This document shows positions 22,578-32,540 of a stretch of 64,000 nt of DNA, piece after piece (the stretch's first letter is position 1; each line of letters starts with the position of its first letter). The stretch is taken from contig OY997640.1 of the NCBI GenBank assembly GCA_963921795.1, forward strand, positions 11,279,023 to 11,343,022, in the 5' to 3' direction. The position numbers were made by a program, and so were the translations under genes. The notes beneath the pieces are model-generated. The model did no database searches and was not told where the DNA came from. It saw only the letters and a list, made by a program, of their open reading frames with translations. This DNA is from Nannobrachium achirus. Lineage: Eukaryota > Chordata > Actinopteri > Myctophiformes > Myctophidae.

Positions 22578-23435
22578 ATATTACCAGTAAGGCTCCCTAA
22601 TCGGGAGATAAGCGACCGTAGGTCACTTATCTCCACAAATAGGGCAAAAATGTGTTTTGCCAAAATCTTCCTGATCCATGTTGATGACATGAGTGTAGAC
22701 ATACTGTGTAGTGATTTTCGTGATTTTAGGGCAAAATCTGTAGGAGCAGTGTCCAAAAATGTGTTTTTAAAAATCGGCCTGGAGGTGGCGCTATATGGGA
22801 CAGATTAATGTTGATGGGATGAGTGTAGACATACTGTGTACCGATTTGCGTGATTTTAGGGCGACATTCGTAGGAGCAGTGTCCAAAAATGTGTTTTGCA
22901 AGAATCGGCCTCATGGTGGCGCTAGAAGAGGGCCATGTGAGAAATGAGGGGTGGGGTCTCCGTGCCGGCAAGGCGGACGAATAGGTACCGGCCCCGGCTG
23001 TCCCGGTCGCTCCTAGCCGGAGTTACGGCATTTTATGTGAGCTGCAGTGTAGGGGGTCCTCCACTGGGGGCGCCACCACTTTTGCATCCGTTCTGGAGCA
23101 CCAGGAGTCGGTGGTCCCCAGGAATTCCCCGTGAGCAGCCCCGTTGGGGTGGTCATTTGGTCATGTTTGCGCATTTGGTCATTTTTTACATCTGGGGGTC
23201 CCCCAGGGACCTGGGGGTCCCTGGAGCTCCGGGGGTCCTTGGAGGTTGTAGTTTGGCAGCCAAGGAACGTGTGTGCAAAATTTGGCATGGATCGGGGCAA
23301 CGGTTGCGGAGATATAAGCAGGGAAAAAGTGTGACGTGTGAGGTGTGACAGACAGACTGACGGACTGACGGACTGACGGACTCACTCACAGTTTGTGCAG
23401 GTTTTGATAGTAAATGCGACCTACGGTCGCAATAA
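22578..23435 (+). mobile_element. Family B element, copy 2
   Basis: It shares the start ACCAGTAAGGCTCCC, the AAGCGACC palindrome, the G-rich GGGGGTCC block (one copy here, against two at 14.4 kb) and the end GCGACCTACGGTCGC with 13936-14803. A direct repeat of the 'gtgtccaaaaatgtgtttt' segment occurs at about 22747 and 22878. Non-coding. Confidence 0.7.
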
Positions 23436-23768
23436 CTCAAAGGCAAAGACGTGATAAAAATACATCTTTAGGGCCTGTACTGTAGTTCAGGTATACCATT
23501 CGTGATTTAGGGTTAAGCACTTTATGTTGTGAAGTTGTACATGGACATGTTTGGGGAAAGTCACCAAGACTGTCATAGATACATAGTAAATGTCAGAATC
23601 GATAAAATAAATATATGATCCAAGGCTATGTCCCAATCCTAATTCCAAGCCCCTTCGAGCAGGGAATAAGAGACTTAATACGAGTGGCAAAATGGCAGAC
23701 TGAGTCAGGACAGAGTAGAATAAGGACCTGAGCTGACCTGACCCTATGTGTATTTAATGTGTACTCAC

Positions 23769-23839
23769 AGTATTGCCTCCTGCTCCACCAGGACCCTGTC
23801 CCCTGCCTCCTCTCCCTCCACAGCGACCTCTTCTAGACC
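23769..23839 (-). CDS. Glycine/arginine-rich exon candidate
   Basis: Acceptor TTCCCAG and donor GTGAGT enclose 71 bp. Read in phase 1 the exon is open and gives [20 protein letters not shown] then GGNT, ending in phase 0. It is the next good exon downstream, in the minus direction, of the Ig receptor's transmembrane exon, which ends in phase 1, so the join would keep frame. The composition resembles a degenerate collagen-like or RGG-type segment. A second frame is acidic and stops at the donor. Whether it belongs to the receptor, a collagen gene or neither is unknown. Confidence 0.35.
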
Positions 23840-23881
23840 CTGGGAAGAATATGATCCATTGCCACAGTTAACGCAGTTCAT

Positions 23882-23883
<2 letters not shown>

Positions 23884-23974
<91 letters not shown>
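23884..23974. repeat. (GT)n followed by (AT)n microsatellite
   Basis: A GT run of about 30 units, then an AT run that abuts the terminal repeat of the transposon starting at 23975. Confidence 0.95.
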
Positions 23975-25036
23975 GGGTGGGTGACGTGACGTAACGTTTT
24001 CGCTGTCCTCGGTGTCAAACATGTATAAATAAAAAATATATTTGTCAAAAACCTTCTGAATATTGTGCAGGACATTAAGCTTTATGTGAACTTACTCAAG
24101 ATTAAAACATTTCATTCCTCATTTCTTCAGAATTTTCAACCAAACATGGCAAAACTCATATGGTGTGACTGTCCTGACCTTGTTTCTCAAAGTGGGAACT
24201 TGAATAAAACTAAGAAAAAGAATTGCTAAAAATCATTTGAAAATGAATTTAGGCTAAAAAAAAAATGTCTATTTGTGAGCCTATATCTTTTCAAAGTCAA
24301 AGCATAATGTTTTCAGTCATTTCTGATCAAAAACATTTTGTCCCCCAAACCAAAATCATTTGGTGTGACACTAGTTTGGACAAATTAAACAGGCAATTAT
24401 TTGGACACCTATTGGCTAGAGAGGTCCTTCTTCTGTAAGGCTATTCAGCACTCCCAGCACAACTGCAAGACAGGTGTCTGAGGTGAGTTATGATTTTAAC
24501 ATTTTCATGAAATGCCATCTTGTTGAAACTTTGACAAACTCACCACTTTGGATGTCTGTTGGTGTGACACCTTTTTATTAAAAAAAGCTTAAGTTATTTG
24601 AAGTTTTGGTCATATTTCCATGTAGATCTAGGTTGCTTTGTTATAGCTAGCATGGTGTTAGCATGCTAATGTGTACATAGTAGCCTCAAGGTAAACCTAA
24701 ATGCAGAAAACGTAATATGGTGTGACACTTAATCATAATGGTGTGACATGTCTGCTTGTCACGCCATATGACTTGATTGTCACACCATATGATTTATACT
24801 GTATTTAACTACAGATATAACAATAAATAACAAAGTTCCATGTTTCTTTTGTACATTTAAACATTTGTTTAAATTTTTTTTACATAAAATGTAATTTAGC
24901 TTCATTCAGTGATACTTCAAATTCATCAGACAGAGCAGAAACCCCTTCACAGAAACCTTAACATATTGTTTCAATCTAAACAATATTTTCTCTTTGTCTT
25001 AAACTATACATTCCATTTTCTTTTGTCAGCTGGAAA

Positions 25037-25231
25037 ATGACAAGTGCTGAGAGAACGAGAAAGTACAGGGAGAAACTAAACAATGACCCAGCAAGGAGAG
25101 AGGAGCCAAAGGGGCGAGACTGCATTTTCTACGAAGAGCAGGAGGTTGTCTGTGGCATAGCAGAACCGCAACAAGGCAGCCGGTTTGCTACCCTCACCAA
25201 ATACGACTGGCTGATGTACAATACAGTCTAA
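25037..25231 (+). CDS. Short ORF in TIR transposon, probably an internal-deletion product
   Basis: A 64-codon ORF begins MTSAERTRKYREKLNNDPAR, a basic, helical N-terminus like the S-A-E-R-x-R-K-Y-R-x-K-L motif seen at the start of several transposon-encoded proteins. After about residue 23 the character changes abruptly (KGRDCIFYEEQEVVCGIAEP and onward), as if the N- and C-terminal ends of a longer protein were joined by a deletion. A splice-like acceptor CAG precedes it at 25030. It lies centrally in the TIR element. It is unlikely to be a functional transposase and could be a DNA-binding remnant. Confidence 0.5.
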   Translation: MTSAERTRKYREKLNNDPARREEPKGRDCIFYEEQEVVCGIAEPQQGSRFATLTKYDWLMYNTV

Positions 25232-25323
25232 ATGTATAATCTAATCTGATCTAATACTTTTGTACTTTCACTCACTGGACTGGACAGTGGACAGTGTTAA
25301 GGTAGGACCCGAGACAAAACTAG

Positions 25324-25390
25324 CGAAAATAGCTGATCTACAAGCTCTCAACACGTTGTGCTGCGAGAGCTTGTAGATCAGCTATTTTCG
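25324..25390. repeat. Recurrent hairpin family, copy 2 (perfect 26-bp arms)
   Basis: CGAAAATAGCTGATCTACAA continuing GCTCTC is repeated exactly in reverse complement, leaving a loop of about 15 nt. The private variants AGCTGATC and CTCTC are present in both arms. It is nested in the TIR transposon. Confidence 0.9.
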
Positions 25391-26386
25391 GAGTTGCGCA
25401 ACCCAGCACTCTTTAGCTAGTGGAGATGTGGTGTAATGTCATGATTCCTAATTACATTTGTTCAACACAAAATGCTGTGTTCAAGTTCAGGAGACTTCGG
25501 AAAAAAGCAATTTACCTGAATGCTGAGTTCTGTTTCCACTAATTGGTGTTAATAAAATGTTGCCTTGGCTCCAAGTGTGGCTATGCGCCTTAATGTCTCT
25601 TTAGGATCCTTCTGCCGTGGGCCGGCAGAAGACTTAGGTGTGCGTAGCATTCCTGTGCACATCCTCATCATCCATCTACTACTACCATTCTTTCTTATCC
25701 CATGTTAAAGCCCTACAATAATATCCTGTTCAGAAATATTAAGGCCATGTTATCCTGGGTAATTGTTTAATCAATCAGTAAAGTTCAGTACTCACTAATA
25801 GGTAGGTTAAAACACAGTTTGCTTTGACACATGAAGATATGATCATACGGTGTGACACTAAATCATTTGGTGTGACATTCCAAATAGTGAAAAATCATAC
25901 CTTTATTAATGATTAAACCAAAAAAAATGTTTATGGATTACATAGAGAATATTATCAGGAAGAGTCACAAATATTTGTGTAATTTTAGAGAAAGTTTTGA
26001 CAGAATACATTTAAAATATGTTGTAAGATCATGAACATGGGCCTCAAACAGAGTGTCGATTATGAAAAAAATATACAGATATAATTAATTTTCAAAAAAC
26101 TATAGTGGATCACTGGTTAGTTATGATAAAGGACTTTGATAAAGTGAGTAACTTAAGAAAGATGTACTCCATTTTCATTTTATGAACAATTATTTTCATG
26201 TCACACCATATGACGATTTTAGGCACAAGTACAACAAACTGCTGAATAAAGTCTGATTCCAATAAAATATCTAAAAACAAAATGTATTTCCATAAGGTTG
26301 AGAGTGAGTAGAACAAAAGTAAATAACTTTTATGCCTGCAATTTAAAGTTTTTTTAAAAACACATTTGGGGCGTCACGTCACTGAC

Positions 26387-26388
<2 letters not shown>

Positions 26389-26459
<71 letters not shown>
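26389..26459. repeat. (AT)n microsatellite
   Basis: About 34 AT units adjoining the right end of the TIR transposon. It matches the AT run at its left end and represents the split target site. Confidence 0.95.
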
Positions 26460-26463
<4 letters not shown>

Positions 26464-26637
26464 GTGTGTCGTTCAGTGCCTGAGTGTCGTAAATAGTAGA
26501 TAGCCTAGTTTTCTATAGGGGTCCCTTAGGCACGCAAGTCCTCCGACCATGTCAAGGTGGTGATCCATTTGGAGTAATATATCCGAAAAGAAAAAGAAAA
26601 GAAAAAAGATCTTATGAAGAAAGAAAAAAATAGTTAC

Positions 26638-26748
26638 CTTGAGTTCTTCTCTGGGAGAACGTGTTCCATAATTTCCAAATTCCAGCTAGTGCTGCTAGTC
26701 CAGCTCCAAATCCTGCTAGTCCAAGCCAATATTTCCACATTTCGTCAT
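26638..26748 (-). CDS. Ig-superfamily receptor: transmembrane exon
   Basis: Acceptor CACAG and donor GTAACT enclose 111 bp, phase 1 at both ends. The product is DEMWKYWLGLAGFGAGLAAL continuing AGIWKLWNTFSQRRTQ: a hydrophobic helix of about 22 residues bounded by Trp/Lys, then a basic stop-transfer stretch, as for a type I single-pass receptor. No charged residue lies within the helix, so no adaptor pairing through the membrane is predicted. It follows the C2 exon by 320 bp in the direction of transcription and joins it in frame. No cytoplasmic exon with a clear ITSM or ITIM tyrosine motif was found downstream, so the tail is unknown. Confidence 0.8.
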
Positions 26749-26826
26749 CTGTGAGGAACATTTCAATTCAATATAAGTAAGAAACCAATCTTACGCACAC
26801 CTGATTGACCCGCACACCGTCTACAG

Positions 26827-26924
26827 TTGCAAAATATGAACACTTTTATTATTTAAGCAACATTTCGGACACATCAGTCTATGTGACCGAAATGTTGCTT
26901 AAATAATAAAATGTTCATGTGCAA
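26827..26924 (-). repeat. 98-bp near-perfect hairpin in receptor intron
   Basis: The arms TTATTATTTAAGCAACATTT and their complement extend to about 44 nt each, with one 4-nt offset near the base and a 6-nt loop. It lies between the transmembrane and C2 exons, so it would be transcribed within the receptor pre-mRNA. Confidence 0.85.
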
Positions 26925-27068
26925 GTGTAAATGGTGTGTGAGTCAATTTGTTTTTCTATGAATCAATATAAGTAAAAAAAAGATCATCATCAGCAGCAGC
27001 AGCAACAACAAACAAACAAAGACAATACTGTACATGTTGTTTATGAACAGTGGTGGAACTGTCCTTAC

Positions 27069-27347
27069 TTGTACAGCTGTTGACACACTGCATGCAGAGT
27101 GCTGTGATGTTCGGTGTGTGTGTGCGGTTGTTTGCAGCATTGGCAGCCACACAGCTGTATGAGGATTTCTGTCCCTCCGAATCTATGGTGAGAGGCAGAG
27201 AGGGAAGGGTGCTGCTCTGGTTCACCACCAGCCCATCTTTGATCAAGTAGAGAACTGTCCCTTCAACAATATTCTCTATGAAACACACCAAGCTGCAGGT
27301 CTCACTGCTCACATCAGAGACCTTCACAGCAGGCATCGGTGCAGGAT
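27069..27347 (-). CDS. Ig-superfamily receptor: C2-type Ig exon
   Basis: Acceptor CCTCAG and donor GTAAGG bound 279 bp (93 codons), phase 1 at both ends. Joined to the V exon it reads VLN-PAPMPAVKVSDVSSETCSLV. Strand B cysteines (TCSLVC) and the strand F motif YSC are visible, with further cysteines near the end (LCMQCVNSC), the four-or-more cysteine pattern expected of a SLAM-family membrane-proximal domain. Three N-glycosylation sites are present (NQS, NRT, NIT). The role is presumably cell-surface recognition on leukocytes. CD48/CD244/SLAM-like is the best match by architecture; other fish Ig receptors (for example NITR- or CD2-like) remain possible. Confidence 0.75.
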
Positions 27348-27439
27348 CTGAGGTCACATTTAGTGGACAATCAAGACATGGAATTACTTCTCTGCATTTG
27401 GAAACCTTAAAACACACTTTCAATGAGACAGAATTAAGT

Positions 27440-28043
27440 CCAAGTGGGGAATGAGGCTTTACTCCAGGTGAAGGAGTTTAAGTATCTCGGAGTCTTGTTC
27501 ACGAATGAGAGAAAGGGGAAGACGGAGAAGGAGATCAACCGGAGAATCGGAGCAGCAGGAGCGGTTTTAGCTGTCGCTAAATCACACTGTGGTGAAGACA
27601 AAAAGAGTTGAGCCGGAATGCAAATCTCTCTGTCTACCAAGCAATCTTCGTTCCTACTCTCACCTATGGTCATGAACCGAAAGTATAAGGTTGCAGGTGC
27701 AAGCGGCCGAAATGGGTTTCCTCAGACGGGTGGCTGGTATCTCCCTTAGGGATAGGGTGAGAAGTTCAGTCACCCGAGAGAGAGTAGAACCGCTGCTCCT
27801 ACACCTGGAAAGGAGTCAGCTTAGGTGGTTCGAGCACCTTCCTAGGAAGGTCCTCGATGCGCGTCCCACTGGGAGGAGACCCCGTGGCAGACCAAAGACC
27901 AGACGGAAGGACTATATCTCCAAACTGGCTTGGGAACGCCTCGGTATACTCCCTGAGGGAGTGGAGAAAGTTTCTTGGGATAAGGAAATCTGGAAATCTC
28001 AGTTGGAACTTTTACCCCCGCGACCCGATTCCGGTTGTTTATA
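27440..28043 (+). pseudogene. LINE ORF2 C-terminal fragment (non-LTR retrotransposon)
   Basis: The last 117 codons (27691-28044) are open and read through LERSQLRWFEHL, PTGRRPRGRPKTRRKDYISK, LAWERLGI and LLPPRPDSG, the conserved C-terminal end of a fish LINE reverse-transcriptase ORF. Upstream, KEFKYLGVLFTNE and EINRRIGAAGAV belong to the same ORF but are separated by frame breaks near 27595-27690. It ends in a short ATTAGATAGATAATAG tail, as LINE 3' ends do. It is 5'-truncated and defective, inserted on the opposite strand within the Ig receptor's intron between the V-like and C2 exons. Confidence 0.85.
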
Positions 28044-28095
28044 ATTAGATAGATAATAGAATTATTTCGAAAATGTGGTTAAACAGTTGTCTTAC

Positions 28096-28240
28096 CATAA
28101 ACATTGAGATGATTTAATGTAACATTTGCAGTTTTATCTTCCAATTTATAATTGCCTGAATAATGTATTTGCTGTCCTGTGAATGAACAGTCCAGAGTCT
28201 TTATTCCAATGTAGTTTGTCTCTGAAACGTTTCATAACCT
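28096..28240 (-). pseudogene. Ig-superfamily receptor: broken second V-like exon
   Basis: The minus strand encodes a frame ending TLDCSFTGQQIHYSGNYKLE, DKTANVTLNHLNVY and a phase-1 donor GTAAGACAAC, identical to the donor context of the V exon at 29356. SGNY corresponds to the D-S-G-x-Y strand F motif. The 5' half is missing: a stop lies about 16 codons upstream and the MITE at 28278 begins just beyond. It is best read as a duplicated V-like exon truncated by transposon insertion and decay. Confidence 0.65.
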
Positions 28241-28277
28241 TGATTATCCTGTCCACCACCGCAACCATAATTATCAT

Positions 28278-29117
28278 TTAAAGGGCCTACACCATGCTTT
28301 TAAAACTATATTTTTTGTATAAATATATGCTCAAAATTGAGTCTTAGACAGGTTTTAACCCTCAAAAAACACTCTGACCATTCTTTTTGTTTGTTCTAGC
28401 TCTACTATAATGAGGCTCTCCAGCTGCAATACCAAAACGGCCTCTGTTTGCTCAGGGGCGCATCTAGTGGGGTTTTTCCAGAAAAAAAAGAAGTTTTTTG
28501 AAAAAGAAAAAGTTTTTTGAAAAAGAAAAAGTTTTTTGAAAAAAAAAAGTTTTTTGAAAAAAGTTTTTTGAAAAAAAAAAAGTTTTTGAAAAAAAAAGGT
28601 TTTTTGAAAAAAAAAAGTTTTTGAAAAAAAATTTTTTTTTTTAAGTTTTGAAGAAAAAAAAATTGAAAAAATTTTTTTTTGAAAAAAAAAAAGTTTTTTG
28701 AAAAAACATTTTTTGAAAAAAAAAAAGTTTTTGAAAAAAAAAAGTTTTTTGAAGTTTTGAAAAAAAAAATTTTGAAAAAATAATTTTTTTTGAAAACATT
28801 TTTTTTTTTTTTACTCTGCATTGCATTTTTTGAAAAAAAAAATTTGAAAAAAAAATTTTTTGAAAAAAAAAAACTTTTTGAAAAAATTTGTTTTACTCTG
28901 AAAAAAAAACGGGAATCCGTGTGACGTCACACGGATCAACTCTCAGAACGGCACTGTTCTGAGAACCTGTGGAAAGCTTTTCATCTCTGTCTTCCCAAAA
29001 CCAGAGAAAGACACAATGTACAGAAATAGGACTTTGTGAGGATAGAAGGTGCCAGTGGGACCCCAAAAAAAGGTTTTAAAATAGAAAAAGTGAAAATTCA
29101 TGGTGTAGGTCCTTTAA
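28278..29117. mobile_element. MITE, family A, long form
   Basis: Ends TTTAAAGGGCCTACACCATG and CATGGTGTAGGTCCTTTAAA are inverted repeats with one mismatch. The inner right half ('tgtgaggatagaaggtgcca', 'ccaaaaaaaggttttaaaat') matches the copies at 1207 and 31825. The 840-bp length is due to an internal low-complexity array. Confidence 0.85.
28481..28905. repeat. (GTTTTTTGAAAAA)n palindromic low-complexity array
   Basis: Over 400 bp are built only from runs of A and T joined by TTGAA, roughly 13 bp per unit with length slippage. Each unit is self-complementary about TTTTGAAAA, so single strands could fold into a chain of small stems. The Lys/Phe-rich open frame on the minus strand is an artefact. 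Confidence 0.9.
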
Positions 29118-29218
29118 ATATAAAGCTCCATTAAGCATTTTTGGGATAGGTAGTGTGGTGGATCCTCCAGTTAGGGAGAGAATTAGGCCAGTTGTTTTTA
29201 CATTGTTTATAGAATAAT

Positions 29219-29326
<108 letters not shown>

Positions 29327-29355
29327 ATGTGGTTAGGCCTACAAAGTTGTCTTAC

Positions 29356-29643
29356 TAAGAACATGGACATCAAATCTTGTTTCAGATGTTGTCATTTTAT
29401 CCTGGAATGTATACATCCCAGAATCGTTCCTCTGCACGTTAATGAGTGAAAGCAGCCCATACACCTCGTTGCAAATAACCTTGCCAACATAATGTGCCAT
29501 AATCTTGCATTTCCCTTTGATGAAAATAGCCACAACGGAATCATTATAATATAGGGCTCCATACAGAGTTTTTGGGGTTATTAGTGGGGTGGACCCCCCG
29601 GTTACCACCTCCTTCACCACCGTCTCAGCAGGGTTCTCCATCA
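29356..29643 (-). CDS. Ig-superfamily receptor: V-like N-terminal Ig exon
   Basis: Acceptor TTTACAG and donor GTAAGA enclose 288 bp (96 codons), phase 1 at both ends. The product runs from VMENPAETVVKEVVTGGST through NVQRNDSGMYTF to FDVHVL. The D-S-G-x-Y motif marks strand F of a V-set domain, but residue Y+2 is Phe rather than Cys and no strand B cysteine is seen. Lack of that disulphide is a known trait of SLAM-family first domains. Two N-glycosylation-type NDS sites are present. A signal-peptide exon should lie upstream; only a weak candidate was found at 31747-31803. Confidence 0.75.
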
Positions 29644-30108
29644 CTGTAAACATGAGGTGAAATGAATGTCAGATCAAGATTAATAAATACAACCAGTGTT
29701 GCCAAATCCCCAGTAACGGAAGTAGCTAGTGGCTCTCCCAGAAGTTGCTAGAAGTTGCTAGGGGTGGGGTGCACATTTTGCTGCCTGCCTGCTCCTCAGC
29801 AATCTGGCTAGCCATCGTCAAAGAAAAGTTCGGTCCTCTTTAGCACTGCAGAAGTCTGTAATCGAGAGACTAGCTCCTCAGTGACACACACACAAATACG
29901 TGTGCGCGTGAACAAATGTGTGTGCACGTTTTTAGGTTAATACTTTTTAATTTTGCTAAAATCGGGTTTGCACGGCAGCAGTAACTATAAACAATTGTCT
30001 TATCTGTTTGGGAGAAAAGTTAACTCAACCCACACAAACAGTATGAGTGAGCACTGCTGAGGCCAGGCAGCCCGAGCGTGTGTGTGCACGCACACGTGCG
30101 TGCCTGCA

Positions 30109-30117
<9 letters not shown>

Positions 30118-30180
<63 letters not shown>
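30118..30180. repeat. (GT)n then (GA)n microsatellite
   Basis: About 27 GT units followed by GA units. Overlapping open frames on both strands are repeat artefacts. Confidence 0.95.
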
Positions 30181-30182
<2 letters not shown>

Positions 30183-30469
30183 CCTGTGTGACTACTAGCA
30201 GGGGGAGGAGGAGCCGAGCTGAGGCGAGGAAGCCAGAGAGACTTGTGTGTGTCACTGAGGAAAAGGCAGGCAGCAAATGGAGGCAGAGAGAAGGAAGACA
30301 AATGGGGGTTTTATCTCTGGCTCCTGTCAACAATATGTGTCCCCAAATCACCAGAAAAGTAGCTAGATTTGTCGCTAGAAGCTTTTCACTAATTAAGTCT
30401 CTAGGACGGGGGTCTGGAAAGTAGCTAAATCTAGCGATACTTGGCAACACTGAATACAACACTGAAAAG

Positions 30470-30518
30470 GTACCGTCATGAAACTGTACCTTTTCCTATG
30501 CAAACTTCTAATAAAGTC

Positions 30519-30557
<39 letters not shown>
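30470..30557 (+). repeat. LINE 3'-end fragment with (CAAT)n tail
   Basis: 'Gtcatgaaactgtac' followed by TAATAAA-like sequence and a CAAT repeat matches, in reverse complement, 44983-45060, where it forms the 3' end of a longer LINE piece. Tetranucleotide tails are common in CR1/L2-type fish LINEs. This copy is an extreme 5' truncation. Confidence 0.75.
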
Positions 30558-30558
<1 letters not shown>

Positions 30559-30689
30559 GTTGTCCTTTTGGATACAGAGTAAAGTGGGAGAAAAGGCCCA
30601 CCTTAAGGAACCAGAAAATATTGTTCCTTCGAAACAATTGTGGGCTCGCTTCAAGCCAGAAAACAATGGCTATAAAAGTACAAAATGTC

Positions 30690-30965
30690 AAGATCGCAGG
30701 CAGTGCTCTCTTTGACGTTACTGACGCAATCGGACGCTGCATGCATGATTTGAGGCATTTTGTTCCAAAAAATGTGTGCAAAAGTTGACCCGCTGGTGGC
30801 ACTATAACAGGCCTATGTGAGAAGGGTGGCATCTGTTCCTTAACCTAGTGGAAATGTGCTTGCAAGATTTCATGCACATCGCAGGCTGTGTTCATGATTT
30901 GAGGTGTTTTTGGCCACGTAACACAAAAATCCCAGGAGGAGATAGATTTTTACTGTTTTTCATAT
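30690..30965. repeat. Fragment of GCGCCACC-related repeat
   Basis: 'Cgctgcatgcatgatttgaggcattttgttcc' words and 'gtggcactataacaggccta' relate it to the 15-18 kb array. 'Gcaggctgtgttcatgatttg' relates it to 46250-46310. Confidence 0.7.
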
Positions 30966-31746
30966 AATTCAAAGTGGTGGGAGATCTAAAGGTCAGAGGT
31001 CAAAAGTCATAGAGTGTTTCCCCCACTGGGTGAAAACAAACAATGGATACAGACTCTAGACATTATCTGCCACAGGCGTGAAGTGAAAAGTTGACTTTGG
31101 AGTGAGATAAATACAATTTATCCACTTGCTCCTGTTTGAAGCCCTGGTCGCTTAAAGGACAAATCGACACAAAATGGAATATATTGCATCTTTTGAAAAA
31201 CCAACACATGGACCATCATTTTGAGGACCAAATGAATAATTCTAACGGTAAGATAGCCGTTTTGGACTAAAATTCACCTTTAAAAAGGAAGACGTGGTTT
31301 AACAGATTGACCTGGTCAGAGATTCACTCTATAGATTCAGGTTTATTCATGATCAGGTGTCATATTGATGTCATGATTCTTGCACAAATATGGAGGGACG
31401 GTGAATGGTGATGATGAATCGTAAAACTATGAATTCACAAAATGTAGAAAAATATTCACACAGAAAAAACTATATGTGAAAAATATGATTTACCTCCTTG
31501 GCCTACTGTCATTATTCACGATAGAGGTGCTGCTGATCAGTGCAGTGCTCTGTGAGATGAGCTGCAGATGCACGCACAGACGGACACAATTTCCTTTCTC
31601 ACACTGACAGAAACGTTTCCTCTTGGTTTTGTAACTGCATCATAGCAGAATAGTAACCTATTAAAACTACTTGTCCTACCAGCCCCACTGGTATGAACCC
31701 CCCCCTGTTCATAGAACCACCCTGGACAATTTAAGATAATGCGTGT

Positions 31747-31803
31747 CCCAGTGAAATGGAACACAACAGAAAGCCTACTGTAGATTAAAAGGACAGCTTT
31801 CAT
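31747..31803 (-). other. Weak candidate signal-peptide segment
   Basis: A minus-strand ATG starts MKAVLLIYSRLSVVFHFTG, which has the n-region lysine and hydrophobic core of a signal peptide and lies upstream of the V exon in the right orientation. However, the expected donor after FTG is absent (GGACAC rather than GT). It is therefore either a mutated exon or coincidence. Confidence 0.2.
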
Positions 31804-31824
31804 GACACCACATAGGCTTACTTC

Positions 31825-32540
31825 AAGGTGATACACCATGCATTTAAAAAGTATTTATGTCATATTGTTTATGTCCCAAAAACGTTTTTCAAAAGGTTTG
31901 AGGCTAAATTACCACTCCTGAATAGAGAGCCTCTCTCATTTTTGAATGGCTCTCAGAGCATTTTCAGCTGCAGTACCACCTTTGGCCTGAACTGCGCCAC
32001 CCCCCGCTGTTCTGCCCGTTGTATGTGCAGAAATGCACCCCAACCAAACACTACCAAAATTAAAACTTTTTTTAAATATTTATTTCATTTCTATTATAGT
32101 TATAGTTTTCTTTTTAACATATTGCAACCATTATAAACGGAATATTATTATCCAGCCATCTAGCTACACTGCATCTAGAGAGCAGCTCCATGGGTTTAAG
32201 GGTTAATCTCAGGGTTCACGCAAAGAGCTCATTCATGAGCTAGCAGCCATTATGTCTTCTTCAAATGTAAACAAACATGGCTGCCATGTTTGGAAGATGG
32301 GGTTGGTATGGGGGTTAAACATGCAATTTCGCGATCGCATAATTTTTTTAGGTCAAAATTTTTTATTTTTTTATTTTTTAAGTTCTGAGAACCTATGGAA
32401 AGCTTTTAACCTCAGCCTTCCCAAAAACAGAGAAAGACACAATGGTCAGAAATGGGACTTTGTGAGGATAGAAAGTGCTAGTAGGACCCCAAAAAAAGTT
32501 TTAAAATAGGAAAAGTGAAAATTCATGGTGTATCACCTTT
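31825..32540. mobile_element. MITE, family A, 716-bp copy
   Basis: Ends AAGGTGATACACCATG and CATGGTGTATCACCTT form perfect 16-bp inverted repeats. Internal sequence ('gcctctctcatttttgaatgg') matches 1207-1550 inverted. No transposase ORF is present. Confidence 0.85.

Larger units (their letters stand above)
23975..26388. mobile_element. TIR transposon of 2.4 kb inserted in an (AT)n tract
   Basis: Left end GGGTGGGTGACGTGACG and right end CGTCACGTCACTGACCC are 17-bp inverted repeats with two mismatches. Both ends abut (AT)n runs, so the element entered a TA-rich microsatellite. The interior holds ten copies of TGGTGTGACA or one-mismatch variants (24161, 24361, 24560, 24718, 24739, 25848, 25868 forward; 24757, 24778, 26199 inverted). 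A short ORF lies at 25037-25231 and a hairpin-family insert at 25324-25390. No full transposase is present. The superfamily is not recognised. Confidence 0.75.

Noticed and set aside
28405..28821. 138-codon Lys/Phe-rich frame
   Set aside because: It is a translation of the A/T palindromic array within a MITE.
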